DNA of 64,000 nucleotides from Bradyrhizobium diazoefficiens USDA 110 (GCF_000011365.1 NC_004463.1:1-64000); one strand, 5' to 3'; positions 28,527-37,304 are shown, numbered from the stretch's first letter. A program made the numbers and translations. Notes: a model not told the origin generated them from the letters alone.

Positions 28527-29315
28527 ATGCCCGACGTCAAAGGCATTCCGCTTGATGCGCCTCTTTACCATGGGGGCAAAAATCGTGGCGGTGCGTTTCT
28601 CGGCTGCCAAGCCATAAACCTTATGTTCAGCGTGGGGCACGAGGCGAATTGTTTATTGCCGAAGGAACTAGCACCTGCAGCAAACCCTGCAATCGCCATT
28701 GTGGGGGTCGCGAGCTATCGCTCAAGCACTGTCGGGCCATACTTGGAGTGCTATTCAGGAATTCAAGTTCGTGATCCCGACGGCGAGACTGGCTACTACA
28801 TCCCTTACATTTACGTGACGGTAAATGATGCAGCTCTCGCCTCGGGACGAGAGGTTCTTGGTGCTCCAAAAAAGCTGGCGCACATTAGACTGATCAGAGA
28901 AGGCGGTCTAATTCAGGGTACGCTCGAGCGTCCGAAAGGCAAGCGCCTGCTGACCCTTACCGCTCAACCAGACGAGCGCATGAGCTCGGATTCGCGGCAG
29001 ATGTATTCTGCGCGGACGAATTTCTACTCGGTTCGGCAGCTGCCGCCCATCATTGAGTCCGGGAAGGGAGAGGTCACGCAACTCGTCAAATGGTGTACGG
29101 ACCGAACGTTGCGACGCGACGAGCGTGGCGAAGAAGTTCTATTTACTGGACCAACCTCCCTAACTTACGACTCCCCCTCGATTATCGATCCCGTGCACAA
29201 CTTGACAGTTGGCCAAGCCCTGCTCGGCACATACGAGGAGTATGACGCAAGGCTCGAGGCCATTGATATCCTTTCGGAGGAATCAAACCCGGTAAACGAT
29301 GATCGACGAGCTTGA
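28527..29315 (+). CDS. Acetoacetate decarboxylase-family protein, 262 aa
   Basis: The fold is recognised from YIPYIYVTVNDAALASGREVLGAPKKLAHI, which contains the Lys equivalent to the Schiff-base lysine of acetoacetate decarboxylase (GxPKK). The family decarboxylates beta-keto acids or catalyses related aldol chemistry. ATG 28527 is chosen because AAGGAGG (28515-28521) lies five bases before it, although the frame has an earlier ATG at 28473. The gene is divergent from the SDR-ohyA pair, so a link to keto-fatty-acid metabolism is possible but unproven. Confidence 0.8.
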   Translation: MPDVKGIPLDAPLYHGGKNRGGAFLGCQAINLMFSVGHEANCLLPKELAPAANPAIAIVGVASYRSSTVGPYLECYSGIQVRDPDGETGYYIPYIYVTVNDAALASGREVLGAPKKLAHIRLIREGGLIQGTLERPKGKRLLTLTAQPDERMSSDSRQMYSARTNFYSVRQLPPIIESGKGEVTQLVKWCTDRTLRRDERGEEVLFTGPTSLTYDSPSIIDPVHNLTVGQALLGTYEEYDARLEAIDILSEESNPVNDDRRA

Positions 29316-29411
29316 AGAATTCATCCAATCCTAAATTGCTGCCAGCGCTGTCGGTTTGCCAGCTGACGGGCGGTATGTGGGGTTCACCTCCCCGGCGACT
29401 CATTCTGGAAG

Positions 29412-29650
29412 ATGGTCGACAAGGCCGGCTTCAAGACCCACGTCTACAACAAGAATAGCGGCAATAAGGAGAAGAAGGCCGACGTGGCGATCGCCACAGC
29501 CATGATGGATGGGCGTTCAACATCATCGACAAGGACAACGACGATATCCTGCTGGTTGCCTCGTCAGAAGCAGACGAAAGAGCTGCGCCGGACATGTCGG
29601 CTACGGGCCCAAAAGCGCAAACCCGCATTTCTCTGCAGCTCGCTTCGCCC
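29412..29650 (+). pseudogene. NYN-domain (LabA/DUF88-like) protein, fragment
   Basis: The fragment reads VDKAGFKTHVYNKNSGNKEKKADVAIATAMMDG and then, one frame over, AFNIIDKDNDDILLVASSEAD. This is the central part of NYN/PIN-like nucleases, with the K(K/E)VD-type acidic positions. Both the N-terminal Asp motif and the C-terminus are missing. It is a frameshifted remnant. Confidence 0.5.
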
Positions 29651-29791
29651 GCCGCAACGTGCTTTCAAGAAAAACGACATAGCAGTTGACTCTTTCTGAA
29701 TACACTTTCCGATGGCGCGGACTTGATGATGCGCCTAAATGGTTTGCGATGCGCAATACAGCGCGGCGCGATATAGCCGCGGGGAGGCAAC

Positions 29792-31372
29792 ATGGGGAAC
29801 ACCCTTGTTGTACACGCGAAACGTCTGCCTCAGTCGCAGAAAGCGCGACGGGCGGCGCAGTATGTCCGCATGTCGACGGATTACCAGCAATACTCGATTG
29901 AGAATCAGGCAGTGGTCATCGCGACCTACGCCGAACTTCACAAGCTAACCATCGTCCACACCTATCGTGACGAGGGAGAAAGCGGCCTCAGAATCGAAAA
30001 CCGGGGGGGCCTTACCGAACTGGTTGAAGACGTGCAATCGGGACGCGCTGACTTCGCTCATCTGCTTGTCTTCGACGTGAGCCGATGGGGACGCTTTCAG
30101 GACGTTGACGAGAGCGCGCACTACGAGTTCATCTGCCGCAGGGCGGGCGTCGAGGTTGCTTATTGCGCGGAGCAATTCGACAATGACGGAAGCCTTCTCG
30201 CCAGCATCATGAAGAATATTAAGAGAGTGATGGCGGCTGAGTTCAGTCGGGAACTCTCCGCCAAAGTTTTCGCAGGGTCAGTCCGGCTGACGCATCGCGG
30301 CTTCAAAATGGGCGGCCCTACGGCTTACGCGTTCCAACGACGTCTCGTCGACGATCAATGCAGACCGAAGGGCATTTTAACGATCGGCCAGCGCAAATCT
30401 TTGCTTACCGACCATGTCAAGCTCATCCCCGGTGCGCCCGATCAAGTCGAGATCGTGAATTGGATTCTCCACGAATATCTCCGTCACAAATCGCAGGCCA
30501 CCATTGCCCGAGAGCTCAACCAGCGAGGGATCTTGAATAGCCAGGGAAGACCGTGGCTTGGAAAGGCTGTCGGTGACCTCCTCCGGAACGAAGCTTATAT
30601 CGGCGTTCTGACCTACAATCGCAAAAGCAGAAAACTTGGCGCCAAGGTGACGCGCAACCCAAGGGAGCTCTGGATCAGAAAAGAGAATGCCATCGAACCT
30701 ATCGTCCATCGCGACGCATTCCGGCGCGCGCAAAAGATTATGGGTGAGGGGCGCGTCAGCATTCCCGAAGAGGAAATGTTGCTTCGGCTCCGTAAGGTCC
30801 TGATGAAGAAAGGCAAGCTTAGTAAGACGATTATCAATTCAAGTCCGGGACTGCCGTCCATGTCATCGTATGTTTTGCACTTCGGCGCGCTGCGGAACAT
30901 CTACCGTCTTATTGGGTACAACGGCAATCAAGAATGGTTTGACAAATACGCGTCGCACCAACGGTGGGCCGCCCTTCAGCTTAGCAATGCTGCTCGCCTT
31001 CGAGACGCCTTCGAGAGACTTGGTCGCAGTGCCACCCTCAATGCTTCGACTGAATGTCTTCGAATCGACAATGTCGTGAATGTCGTCTTTCGGGTCGCGA
31101 GATGCCGCAACTATGAAAACCGGCCCTTGCGCTGGACGCTGCAATACCGCGTGAGGTGGCCGAAGGGATGGGTTGTCGCGGTTCGGCTGGACGAGAAGAA
31201 CGAAGCGATCTTCGACTATGTCTTGATGCCCTCGGCGTGGCTCACCTTCAGTCGTCGCATGTTCTGGTTCTCAAAGGAAGTCTATAAGGGCCGCACCATA
31301 AACCGATTTGACACGTTCGAAGCGCTGTCACGCTTCCTCATCGAATGCGTCGGCAAGGAAAAGCCTTCGTGA
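29792..31372 (+). CDS. Serine recombinase family protein, 526 aa
   Basis: The N-terminal resolvase domain holds the catalytic Ser in AQYVRMSTDYQQYSIENQ (near residue 28) and the VFDVSRWGRFQD segment with its Arg. A recombinase domain (ATIARELNQRGILNSQGRPW and NEAYIGVLTYNR) follows, and about 250 C-terminal residues have no clear zinc ribbon. The frame is intact. Proteins of this kind integrate, excise or invert DNA in rhizobial islands. The ATG at 29792 is preceded by GGGGAGGC. A fragment of a second recombinase directly follows, so the pair may once have formed a recombinase operon. Confidence 0.85.
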   Translation: MGNTLVVHAKRLPQSQKARRAAQYVRMSTDYQQYSIENQAVVIATYAELHKLTIVHTYRDEGESGLRIENRGGLTELVEDVQSGRADFAHLLVFDVSRWGRFQDVDESAHYEFICRRAGVEVAYCAEQFDNDGSLLASIMKNIKRVMAAEFSRELSAKVFAGSVRLTHRGFKMGGPTAYAFQRRLVDDQCRPKGILTIGQRKSLLTDHVKLIPGAPDQVEIVNWILHEYLRHKSQATIARELNQRGILNSQGRPWLGKAVGDLLRNEAYIGVLTYNRKSRKLGAKVTRNPRELWIRKENAIEPIVHRDAFRRAQKIMGEGRVSIPEEEMLLRLRKVLMKKGKLSKTIINSSPGLPSMSSYVLHFGALRNIYRLIGYNGNQEWFDKYASHQRWAALQLSNAARLRDAFERLGRSATLNASTECLRIDNVVNVVFRVARCRNYENRPLRWTLQYRVRWPKGWVVAVRLDEKNEAIFDYVLMPSAWLTFSRRMFWFSKEVYKGRTINRFDTFEALSRFLIECVGKEKPS

Positions 31373-31390
31373 GTCTAACACCGCAGATGA

Positions 31391-31680
31391 AGAAGCCGTT
31401 GAAGGCGGCAACTCGCCACGCGACATCGCAACTGCCTTGAACAAGAAAGGCGTACCCGGGCCACGTGGCGGCGCCTGGAACGCCTCGACCATTGACGGTA
31501 GCCGCAAGCGCTTGAACGGCATCCTTCAGTACGCCGGGCGGATCATCTGGAACCGCCAAAGGTTCATAAAGGTCCCGGAGACCGGCAAGCGCATCAGCCG
31601 CGAAAACCCGCGCGAGCAGTGGATGACTGCTGAGGCAAACGATCTGCACGCGCATGAAGGAAACTGGTTTCTGTGATAAC
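31391..31680 (+). pseudogene. Second serine recombinase, recombinase-domain fragment
   Basis: GNSPRDIATALNKKGVPGPRGGAWNASTIDGSRKRLNGIL, then YAGRIIWNRQRFIKVPETGKR and PREQWMTAE, is the standard PF07508-type domain. The catalytic domain is missing and a few residues are deleted before YAGRI. The homology fades after about 31735. Confidence 0.7.
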
Positions 31681-31758
31681 CGGCGCACGGTGCCGCTCGA
31701 AGCGATTGAAGCCACGGTTCTAGAGGGGCATCGAGCAGATACTCGCGGTCTGCTGAGA

Positions 31759-31944
31759 TCATGCGTCGGTTTCTTCCAGCTCGGCGATACGCTTGCGCAG
31801 CGCGGCGACTTGGCGGCCCAGCTTCCATATCTCGTCGCCGGCCCAGTAGGCGCCGCGCTGGGCGATTTCCTTGCGAACGTCGTCTGCTTCCGCGATCTCG
31901 CAGCGGATGACGCTGTCAAAGGCTTCGATGATCAGGTCTCGCAC
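31759..31944 (-). CDS. Small helical protein, 61 aa, function unknown
   Basis: The protein begins MRDLIIEAFDSVIRCEIAEA at a GTG start with AGGTGG upstream and ends in a heptad-like coiled coil (LGRQVAALRKRIAELEET). It is opposed to the recombinase fragment. The length and codon pattern suggest a real small gene, but no family is recognised. Confidence 0.45.
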   Translation of the reverse strand: MRDLIIEAFDSVIRCEIAEADDVRKEIAQRGAYWAGDEIWKLGRQVAALRKRIAELEETDA

Positions 31945-31986
31945 GGGTTATTACCACCTTTTCGGAGCGTGCCGGGGCCATCAGAT

Positions 31987-32047
31987 GCCGGCTTTTGCCG
32001 GCCGCGTTGCTCAAATACGTAGAGCGCTCCCTACGGAGCGCTCTACG
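31987..32047. repeat. Two consecutive perfect hairpins
   Basis: GCCGGC-TTTT-GCCGGC occupies 31987-32002. CGTAGAGCGCTCC (32018-32030) and GGAGCGCTCTACG (32035-32047) form a perfect 13-bp stem with a CTAC loop. No T-run follows on either strand. Confidence 0.6.
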
Positions 32048-32238
32048 ATCGTCAGTTACGCCTTCGGCAAACTGCCGGCGCGCAAGATGGCTTACGCCTG
32101 CCGTACGAGGTTTTCTGGATGCGACGATAGGAAATACCATTCGGCCATGTCAACGTTTAAGTTGTATTCTTTTGTATAACACGTATTGAGTCATTAATTA
32201 TATCGACACACAAAGGTGCACCGTGTTTGAATCGCGCG

Positions 32239-32475
32239 ATGAAGCGTAGAATCAAACCGAACTCGCAGATGGCGGACTATGAAGTCGTCCTCACCTTCGA
32301 TGACGGACCGCGGCCGCCGAACACGGATAAGGTGTTGGCTGCGCTCGCACAGGAATGCGCGCGAGCCACGTTCTTTCTGGTGGGCCGATCCTCGGCGGAA
32401 TTTCCCGAGCTCGTGCGGCGTATGGCCGCCCAGGGCCACACCGTAGCGCACCACAGCTGCCGATCGACGTGATAA
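32239..32475 (+). pseudogene. NodB-domain polysaccharide deacetylase, N-terminal fragment
   Basis: VVLTFDDGP is catalytic motif 1 (metal and general-base Asp). GHTVAHHS is motif 2 with the His metal ligands, separated by the usual FFLVGRSSAEFPELVRRMAAQ. The protein stops soon after and the remaining two thirds are missing. NodB homologues remove acetyl groups from chitooligosaccharides, but this fragment cannot function and may come from an ordinary deacetylase. Confidence 0.65.
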
Positions 32476-32635
32476 GCAGATTGCCCATCCCGGGCCACGA
32501 AAACACCGTCTCAACAAGGATTGAGCCCGTGACCACTCCCCCAACAAGCAACCCGAGCACCGTCAATATGGCACGGCCGCGTTCGGCAACGCATGATGGA
32601 TCAAGATACGCCAGACCGGGATGTCGCGTAGCGGA
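32470..32635 (-). pseudogene. DppB/OppB-type ABC permease, fragment
   Basis: IPVWRILIHHALPNAAVP and TVLGLLVGGVVTGSILVETVFSWPGMGNLLI are the conserved EAA-loop exit and following helix of dipeptide/oligopeptide permeases, in two adjacent frames. It is joined on one side to the start of the DUF2274 gene and on the other to the deacetylase fragment. Confidence 0.65.
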
Positions 32636-32651
32636 CCGAGTTTGAGCTTCG

Positions 32652-32790
32652 TCATGGCGTTCCTCCCTTGCCGTAGGGTGCCAATACCAAATCGCGGGTA
32701 ACGATGACCCGCACGGGGAAACCTGGCCGGATGGTCAGCGTCGGCTGGATGTTGAGCTGGCGCTGCAGATCTGCTGGCCAGTCTGGCTGA
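32652..32790 (-). pseudogene. trbI: trbI, C-terminal remnant
   Basis: The frame gives QLNIQPTLTIRPGFPVRVIV followed by TRDLVLAPY, the C-terminal beta-barrel edge of TrbI/VirB10 proteins of conjugative type IV secretion systems. Its stop overlaps an ATG (ATGA at 32652-32655) that opens MTKLKLG, the usual start of the DUF2274 gene that follows trbI. That gene is cut after about seven residues. Confidence 0.65.
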
Positions 32791-32884
32791 TGCTGCTAGG
32801 TCGTCCAGCGACTCGGCATAGACGACGTATCGCTCCGGGGAGGACCGCCTTGTGCGGTTTGATGGAGGATGAAGACATAGGCGT

Positions 32885-33310
32885 ATGACTGACCATATGC
32901 CTATGCCGAAGGTTTCCCGACTTGAAGTCGTCTCGACAGGCGCTCGACGTCGTTGGACATTGGAAGAAAAGCAGCGAATCGTCACCGAGAGCTATGGCGG
33001 GCCACGTCTGGTGTCGGTCACGGCACGACGTAACGGGCTGTCGACAAGCCAATTGTTCACGTGGCGCCGGTTGGCGCGGGAAGGCAAGTTGAGCGGGGAT
33101 GCCGCGCCGGTGCTTGTTCCGGTTGAGATGACGCCTGCGGCGGCTCCGATCTCGAGTGGCGCGCCACAACCGGTGTCTTCACCGCCTGCGCAACGTGCAC
33201 GGGCCGGCATTATCGAGATCGAGCTTGGGGGCGGCTGTCGCGTGCGCGTTGACCGGGACGTGGACGCGGAGGCGCTGCAGCGGGTTCTTGAGCTTCTGAG
33301 ACGGCGATGA
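32885..33310 (+). CDS. tnpA: IS66-family accessory protein TnpA, 141 aa
   Basis: The N-terminal helix-turn-helix RRRWTLEEKQRIVTESYGGP, then ARRNGLSTSQLFTWRRL, is that of IS66 OrfA. A variable Pro/Ala linker and a conserved end, ALQRVLELLRRR, follow. It overlaps tnpB by ATGA (33307-33310), as usual in IS66 elements. Confidence 0.88.
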   Translation: MTDHMPMPKVSRLEVVSTGARRRWTLEEKQRIVTESYGGPRLVSVTARRNGLSTSQLFTWRRLAREGKLSGDAAPVLVPVEMTPAAAPISSGAPQPVSSPPAQRARAGIIEIELGGGCRVRVDRDVDAEALQRVLELLRRR

Positions 33311-33590
33311 TCCCGATCCCGAGCGGCGTCAGGGTCTGGATCGCCACCGGCCACACCGACATGCGCCGCGGGATGCAAAGCCTGGCGCTTGCGGTCCAGG
33401 AGAGCCTGAAGCGCGATCCTCATGCTGGCGATCTCTACATCTTCCGGGGTCGCCGCGGCGATCTGGTCAAGATCCTCTGGCATGACGGGCTGGGCATGTC
33501 GCTCTACGCCAAGCGCCTGGATCGCGGCAAGTTCATATGGCCTTCGGCGTCGGACGGCGCAGTATCGATCTCGGCGGCGCAGATGGGTCC
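33307..33590 (+). pseudogene. tnpB: IS66-family TnpB, truncated
   Basis: The protein is a good IS66 Orf2 match from IPIPSGVRVWIATGHTDMRRG through DLYIFRGRRGDLVKILWHDG to SISAAQM. The expected C-terminus is then replaced by foreign sequence of an ABC-transporter gene. The large transposase TnpC is absent, so the element is defective. Confidence 0.8.
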
Positions 33591-33952
33591 AGAAACTAAA
33601 GGTCCCAAACGTGAAAATCCTAAACATCTCGAATTTTTCAGAAGGACTCTTGGCTGTCGATAGCGATCGCGCCGACGCGTTTTGTTCGGACGACGCGATC
33701 CTCTACACTTTGCGACAAAAGCCGGCTCGCGACCGTCTGGAGGTCGTCGGCCGCCCGCTCTCCTTCGAGCCGTACGGGTTAATGATGCGCCGTGACGACT
33801 CTGCGTTTCGCTTGGCTGTCAACAAGACGCTGGCCGAGCTCTTTCGCTCGGGAGAGATAACATCTCTCTACCACAAGTGGTTTGACCAATTTGGAATTCC
33901 ACTGAGCGAGAAGCTCGAGACCGTTTTGCAAGCGCAAGCAGTCCCTCAATAG
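33587..33952 (+). pseudogene. Glutamate/aspartate ABC transporter binding protein, C-terminal half
   Basis: VDSDRADAFCSDDAILYTLRQ and GRPLSFEPYGLMMRRDDSAFRLAVN to FGIPLSEKLE are typical of GltI-type periplasmic binding proteins. The N-terminal half and signal peptide are lost at the junction with the IS66 remnant. It is followed 12 bp later by the permease piece. Confidence 0.75.
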
Positions 33953-33964
33953 CGGCTGGGTCGA

Positions 33965-34256
33965 ATGCTCTCCTACAATTGGAACTGGAGTATTCTCTTC
34001 CAGCAGCCGCAGCTTGGATGGCTGCTGGAAGGTCTGCGTCTCACAATAGTCATGGCGGTGGTGAGCTTCCTCCTAGCGCTTGCGATCGGAACCTTAGTCG
34101 GTACAGCCCGCACTGCTCGATCGAGAGCGGTGCGTGGAATAGGCTTCGTCTACACAGCTCTCTTTCGGAACGTGCCATTGCTGATCCAGATGTTCCTGTG
34201 GTTCTACGTCTTTCCGGAGCTCCTGCCCTCAAATCTTGGACGCTGGGTGAAGCGGG
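33965..34256 (+). pseudogene. Amino-acid ABC permease (GltJ-like), N-terminal half
   Basis: The start MLSYNWNWSILFQQP, the membrane helices (IVMAVVSFLLALAIGTLVG), and FRNVPLLIQMFLWFYVFPELLP are those of glutamate/aspartate permeases. The homology ends near 34256, where an unrelated sequence begins, so the transporter operon is cut on both sides. Confidence 0.75.
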
Positions 34257-34413
34257 ATTGGGCGTGCTTGTCGTCCCTTATGGCGATCGATACGTACGGT
34301 TGGTCATCTACGCTGGAATAGGACGGGATCAGATCGATGCGGTCTTGAGCGCTTTTTCGGAGATAGGCCAAAGCTTAGAGGCGAAATACCCCGATACACT
34401 GTCGACATCCTAA
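34257..34413 (+). pseudogene. Unassigned protein tail, perhaps aminotransferase-like
   Basis: In another frame the sequence reads TLGEAGLGVLVVPYGDRYVR and then GIGRDQIDAVLSAFSEIGQSLEA before a stop. This resembles the end of a PLP-type aminotransferase, but the match is weak. It could belong to some other fold. Confidence 0.25.
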
Positions 34414-34578
34414 GCCGCGGGCATCGTGCGAAGCGCGTGGGACGCCGACTGCCCACGTGCATCGATCACGGTCCCGGCCGCGTTTGAGGCTAGATCACGT
34501 CGAGGAACACCGACCAAGAAATAATAGCGGGATTATAGCCAGTGTTTTGAGGCCTAGCACCATGGCATGAGTTGACGT

Positions 34579-34860
34579 ATGAAAACTCGTGCGATTGTAG
34601 CCTGGAATGTGCGTCGGATTCGCGTGAATCGGGGTATCTCGCAGGAGCAATTGGCTTGGAAGGCCGGGATCGACCGCTCCTACATGAGTAGTCTTGAGCG
34701 GCAATCGAAGAACCCGACGATTGATCTTCTCGACCGCATCGCCGAAACGCTGGACGTGCAGTTGTCCGAGTTCTTTGTTCTGCCGCCCAAAGGTGCTAGG
34801 TCTCCGAAGACCTTGCCTAAAAGCCGCAAGCCAGCGGGTCCACGTCGCAAGAAAAAATAG
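34579..34860 (+). CDS. XRE-family HTH regulator, 93 aa
   Basis: A single helix-turn-helix_3 domain (NVRRIRVNRGISQEQLAWKAGIDRSYMSSLERQ to TIDLLDRIAETLDV) is followed by a basic tail ending in RRKKK. It binds DNA as a small repressor or activator. It stands alone in an eroded region and looks intact, and its target is unknown. Confidence 0.8.
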   Translation: MKTRAIVAWNVRRIRVNRGISQEQLAWKAGIDRSYMSSLERQSKNPTIDLLDRIAETLDVQLSEFFVLPPKGARSPKTLPKSRKPAGPRRKKK

Positions 34861-35239
34861 CGAATTTCAACGGCTTCTACGTAGCCAATTGAGGGACTTA
34901 GAACACCAATTTCGCCCGACAAGCCTTCTTTGCCGGCCGAACAGGGCTGTGATTAAATTGGAGTGCGTTTCACAGCACGGGAGTGAGTGACGACTGGTTG
35001 CCGGATGCAGGTTCGCGAAATGCATTGGCGGGCGCGGTCGCATCGGAAGAGGAGACTTCGATAATCGCAATTGCCTCGACTTTTTCAACCATTTGTACGC
35101 AGCCGATTGACCACGGCAACCGGGTTCATCCCCACTGGGGCGATCTTTCGTAGTCCACGTGTGATGTGTCCGGAGGCGCAAAGGCGCGGAGATTACGCCT
35201 CATCAGGCAAGTCTATTGGAGCGCCAATTGAGCTTGAAG

Positions 35240-35770
35240 AATATCTGATCGATTCGCCGTGATCTCGGGATGCCCCGGCTGTGGGAAGTCCACGCTGCTG
35301 ACCGAACTCGGCCGACGCGGCTACGCGACGATAGATGAGCCTGGACGCCCGGTCGTAAGGAAGGAATTGGAGTCGGGCGTTCCCGCGTTGCCCGGGACAG
35401 GTATTGAAGCGCGCCTGCACAGTGCGTTTGATCTTTCCCTTGAAAACCTGACGCGAGCGAGTGCGTTCGACGGCTGGGTTTATTCGATCGCGGCCTGATC
35501 GACGCCGCAGCGGGTCTCGAACGCGTGACAGGCGAGCCGGCGACAAGGAACTCGGACAGGCACGCCACTATCATCGACGCGTGTTCATCGCTTCCGCCTT
35601 GGCCGGCCATCCACGCGACCGATCAAGAGACGCGTCATGATTTCGAGGATGCCTGTCGAAAACGAGCATCTTCTGAAGGTTTTCCCGATGCTCGGCTATG
35701 AAGTGGCACTACTCCCAAACTCAGCGTGGTGGAAAGGGCCGATTTCGTTCTTTGAGTGCCGACGTCCAAC
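35240..35770 (+). pseudogene. AAA-type ATPase/predicted kinase, frameshifted
   Basis: VISGCPGCGKSTLLTELGRRGYATIDEPGR carries an intact Walker A motif. The homology then hops frames through SLENLTRASAFDGWV, GLIDAAAGLERVTGEPATRN and finally NEHLLKVFPMLGYEVALLP. At least three indels separate the pieces. The intact family is a small P-loop kinase-like protein of unknown substrate. Confidence 0.6.
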
Positions 35771-35826
35771 GAACATCACCAATTATAAACACGTGCAGTC
35801 GAACGGAAAGTCCATGGCAAGGGCCG

Positions 35827-36222
35827 CTATGGCGAATCAATTGTCAGCCTGCTGCCGTGAATCTGCCGAACGGGCACTGAAAACGGATCGAAGTCCTTCA
35901 GGCAACGCACGTTCACTGCCCATCCGTCGAACGGCCGAATGCCGGCTTCGCGTTCTGCTGCGGTGGGCTGGCTTGGTTTGCGGAACGGCAAAATACCGCA
36001 AACCGGGCAAAAATAGTCAGCCGCAGTGAATAAACCCCAGCGATAGACCGACAACTCCTGGAGGGGCGTCAGGAGCCGGAAGTCGCCCTCGGCGACGCGA
36101 TAAATCAGCGCGCCACGCTTCGAGCAGATAGAGCAGTCGCAAACCCGCACATGGTCGATATCGGCGTCGATCTCGAAACGGACGGTGCCGCAGTGACACG
36201 AGCCGGTGTACGTCTTCATCAT
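35827..36222 (-). CDS. GFA-family (glutathione-dependent formaldehyde-activating-like) protein, 131 aa
   Basis: Zinc ligands are arranged as in the Gfa/CENP-V fold: SCHCGTVRFE, VCDCSICSKRGAL and FCPVCGI, with the C-terminal VNVRCL. The family binds zinc and glutathione adducts, and whether it has catalytic activity is debated. Full length and intact, isolated between pseudogenes. ATG 36222 is used; a second ATG follows immediately. Confidence 0.85.
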   Translation of the reverse strand: MMKTYTGSCHCGTVRFEIDADIDHVRVCDCSICSKRGALIYRVAEGDFRLLTPLQELSVYRWGLFTAADYFCPVCGILPFRKPSQPTAAEREAGIRPFDGWAVNVRCLKDFDPFSVPVRQIHGSRLTIDSP

Positions 36223-36756
36223 CGGCGGTTTGTCTCTAGAAGCCCGACCGAAGATAGATCAACGGATGGGGCCTGACAAAATCTCGTTGATCCTGTTCGC
36301 AAACACATAATAGCCGCAACTCCGCCAGCAAGTCACGGGCGCGGCGCGCTGATTGGCTCCTGGCTTACTCGCTCGATTGGAGTCGAGAAGAACTCGGGTG
36401 GAAGAAATGCCAGTCGTCGCCTTGAGACACACACCGTCTAAAGATACGCCCGCTTCAATGGCGAGGTCATTGGTTAACCAGTCTGGGAAATCGAGCGTGA
36501 ATGTGCGAACACTATCCGTGTCTTCGACTGAGGCAATCTTGGCAACGCTTGTACAATTGTCGCAAACACAGGATCCCCCCTCATCCCGTTGACATCACTC
36601 GCTAGGTCGCAGTCGATCCTGGCAGGCCGTCGAGGGATATAGCTCGCATCAGACGGTCGCATACGGGGCCAGGGGGTCGCCTCTGATCGAGTTGATCCAG
36701 GGGAGGGCATGCATTTCGCAGTTGAGCACGCGGGTCGCCTAACACTTTTTGGATGG
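36223..36756. other. Intergenic, no gene assigned
   Basis: Minus-strand frames here continue from the trbB stub but no longer resemble TrbB. A frame with VLGDPRAQLRNACPP is unassigned. This is the left junction of the deleted trb operon. Confidence 0.35.
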
Positions 36757-36862
36757 TCCACGATCCGCTCGCCGTCGGCGGCGGACATCGTTCGTCCGCT
36801 ATCCTCCAACCCGCCAGACAGCCAATCGATCCAGAGCCGACCGTCGGGGTTGAGCATCACTC
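36757..36862 (-). pseudogene. trbB: trbB, short N-terminal-region stub
   Basis: VMLNPDGRLWIDWLSGGLEDSGRTMSAADGERIV is the early part of the TrbB secretion ATPase (usual form EVMLNPDGRLWLDRL). The first 25 or so residues and everything after this point are missing. It begins exactly at the end of the copG gene, where trbB is normally found after traG in this ICE group. Confidence 0.65.
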
Positions 36863-37297
36863 GCCTGGGGACGAGTCAGTCTGCTGGGCATCCTCCGGGA
36901 TTTCTTGCCGCAGTTTCGGCCCTTGATTGAGCCGGCGGCCCAATGCGGCAAGGAAATTATCATAACGCGCTCCGGCCTGTGCTCTCGCGGCCTTGGCGGC
37001 GGGTTCGGGGAGTGATGGTGTTGTCGTGAGCCAGAAGCGGATGAAGAGAGCGATAGTCTCGACCGAAATCCCGACATCCCGCTCAAGGCGCGCGATCCGG
37101 CGGTCGATCTGGTCAAGACGCTTGGCAGTAGCAGCCTCTCGCCGTTCATCGGCGTCCGGCGACAGAAAGGAAGCGATCGCGGCTTCCGCGATAAGCGACA
37201 GCGACTGCTCGCGCCGGGCGGCGTAGGCCGATAGCGCCTTCATGACATCAGGATCGAGATAGACCGACAGCTGAGCCTTCTTTTTTGTCCCGATCAT
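36857..37297 (-). CDS. CopG-like ribbon-helix-helix protein of the tra-trb region, 146 aa
   Basis: A ribbon-helix-helix start (KKKAQLSVYLDPDVMKALSAYAARREQSLSLIAEAAI) is followed by a coiled-coil helix (TAKRLDQIDRRIARLERDVGI) and a membrane-like hydrophobic stretch. Genes of this kind normally lie between traG and trbB in alphaproteobacterial ICEs. It probably regulates or assists the transfer genes. The last residues may come from fusion at the deletion junction. Confidence 0.75.
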   Translation of the reverse strand: MIGTKKKAQLSVYLDPDVMKALSAYAARREQSLSLIAEAAIASFLSPDADERREAATAKRLDQIDRRIARLERDVGISVETIALFIRFWLTTTPSLPEPAAKAARAQAGARYDNFLAALGRRLNQGPKLRQEIPEDAQQTDSSPGE

Positions 37298-37304
37298 GGC
37301 TACC

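Noticed and set aside
32239..32475. A functional nodB
   Set aside because: Only the first two catalytic motifs remain and the gene is truncated. It may derive from an ordinary deacetylase.
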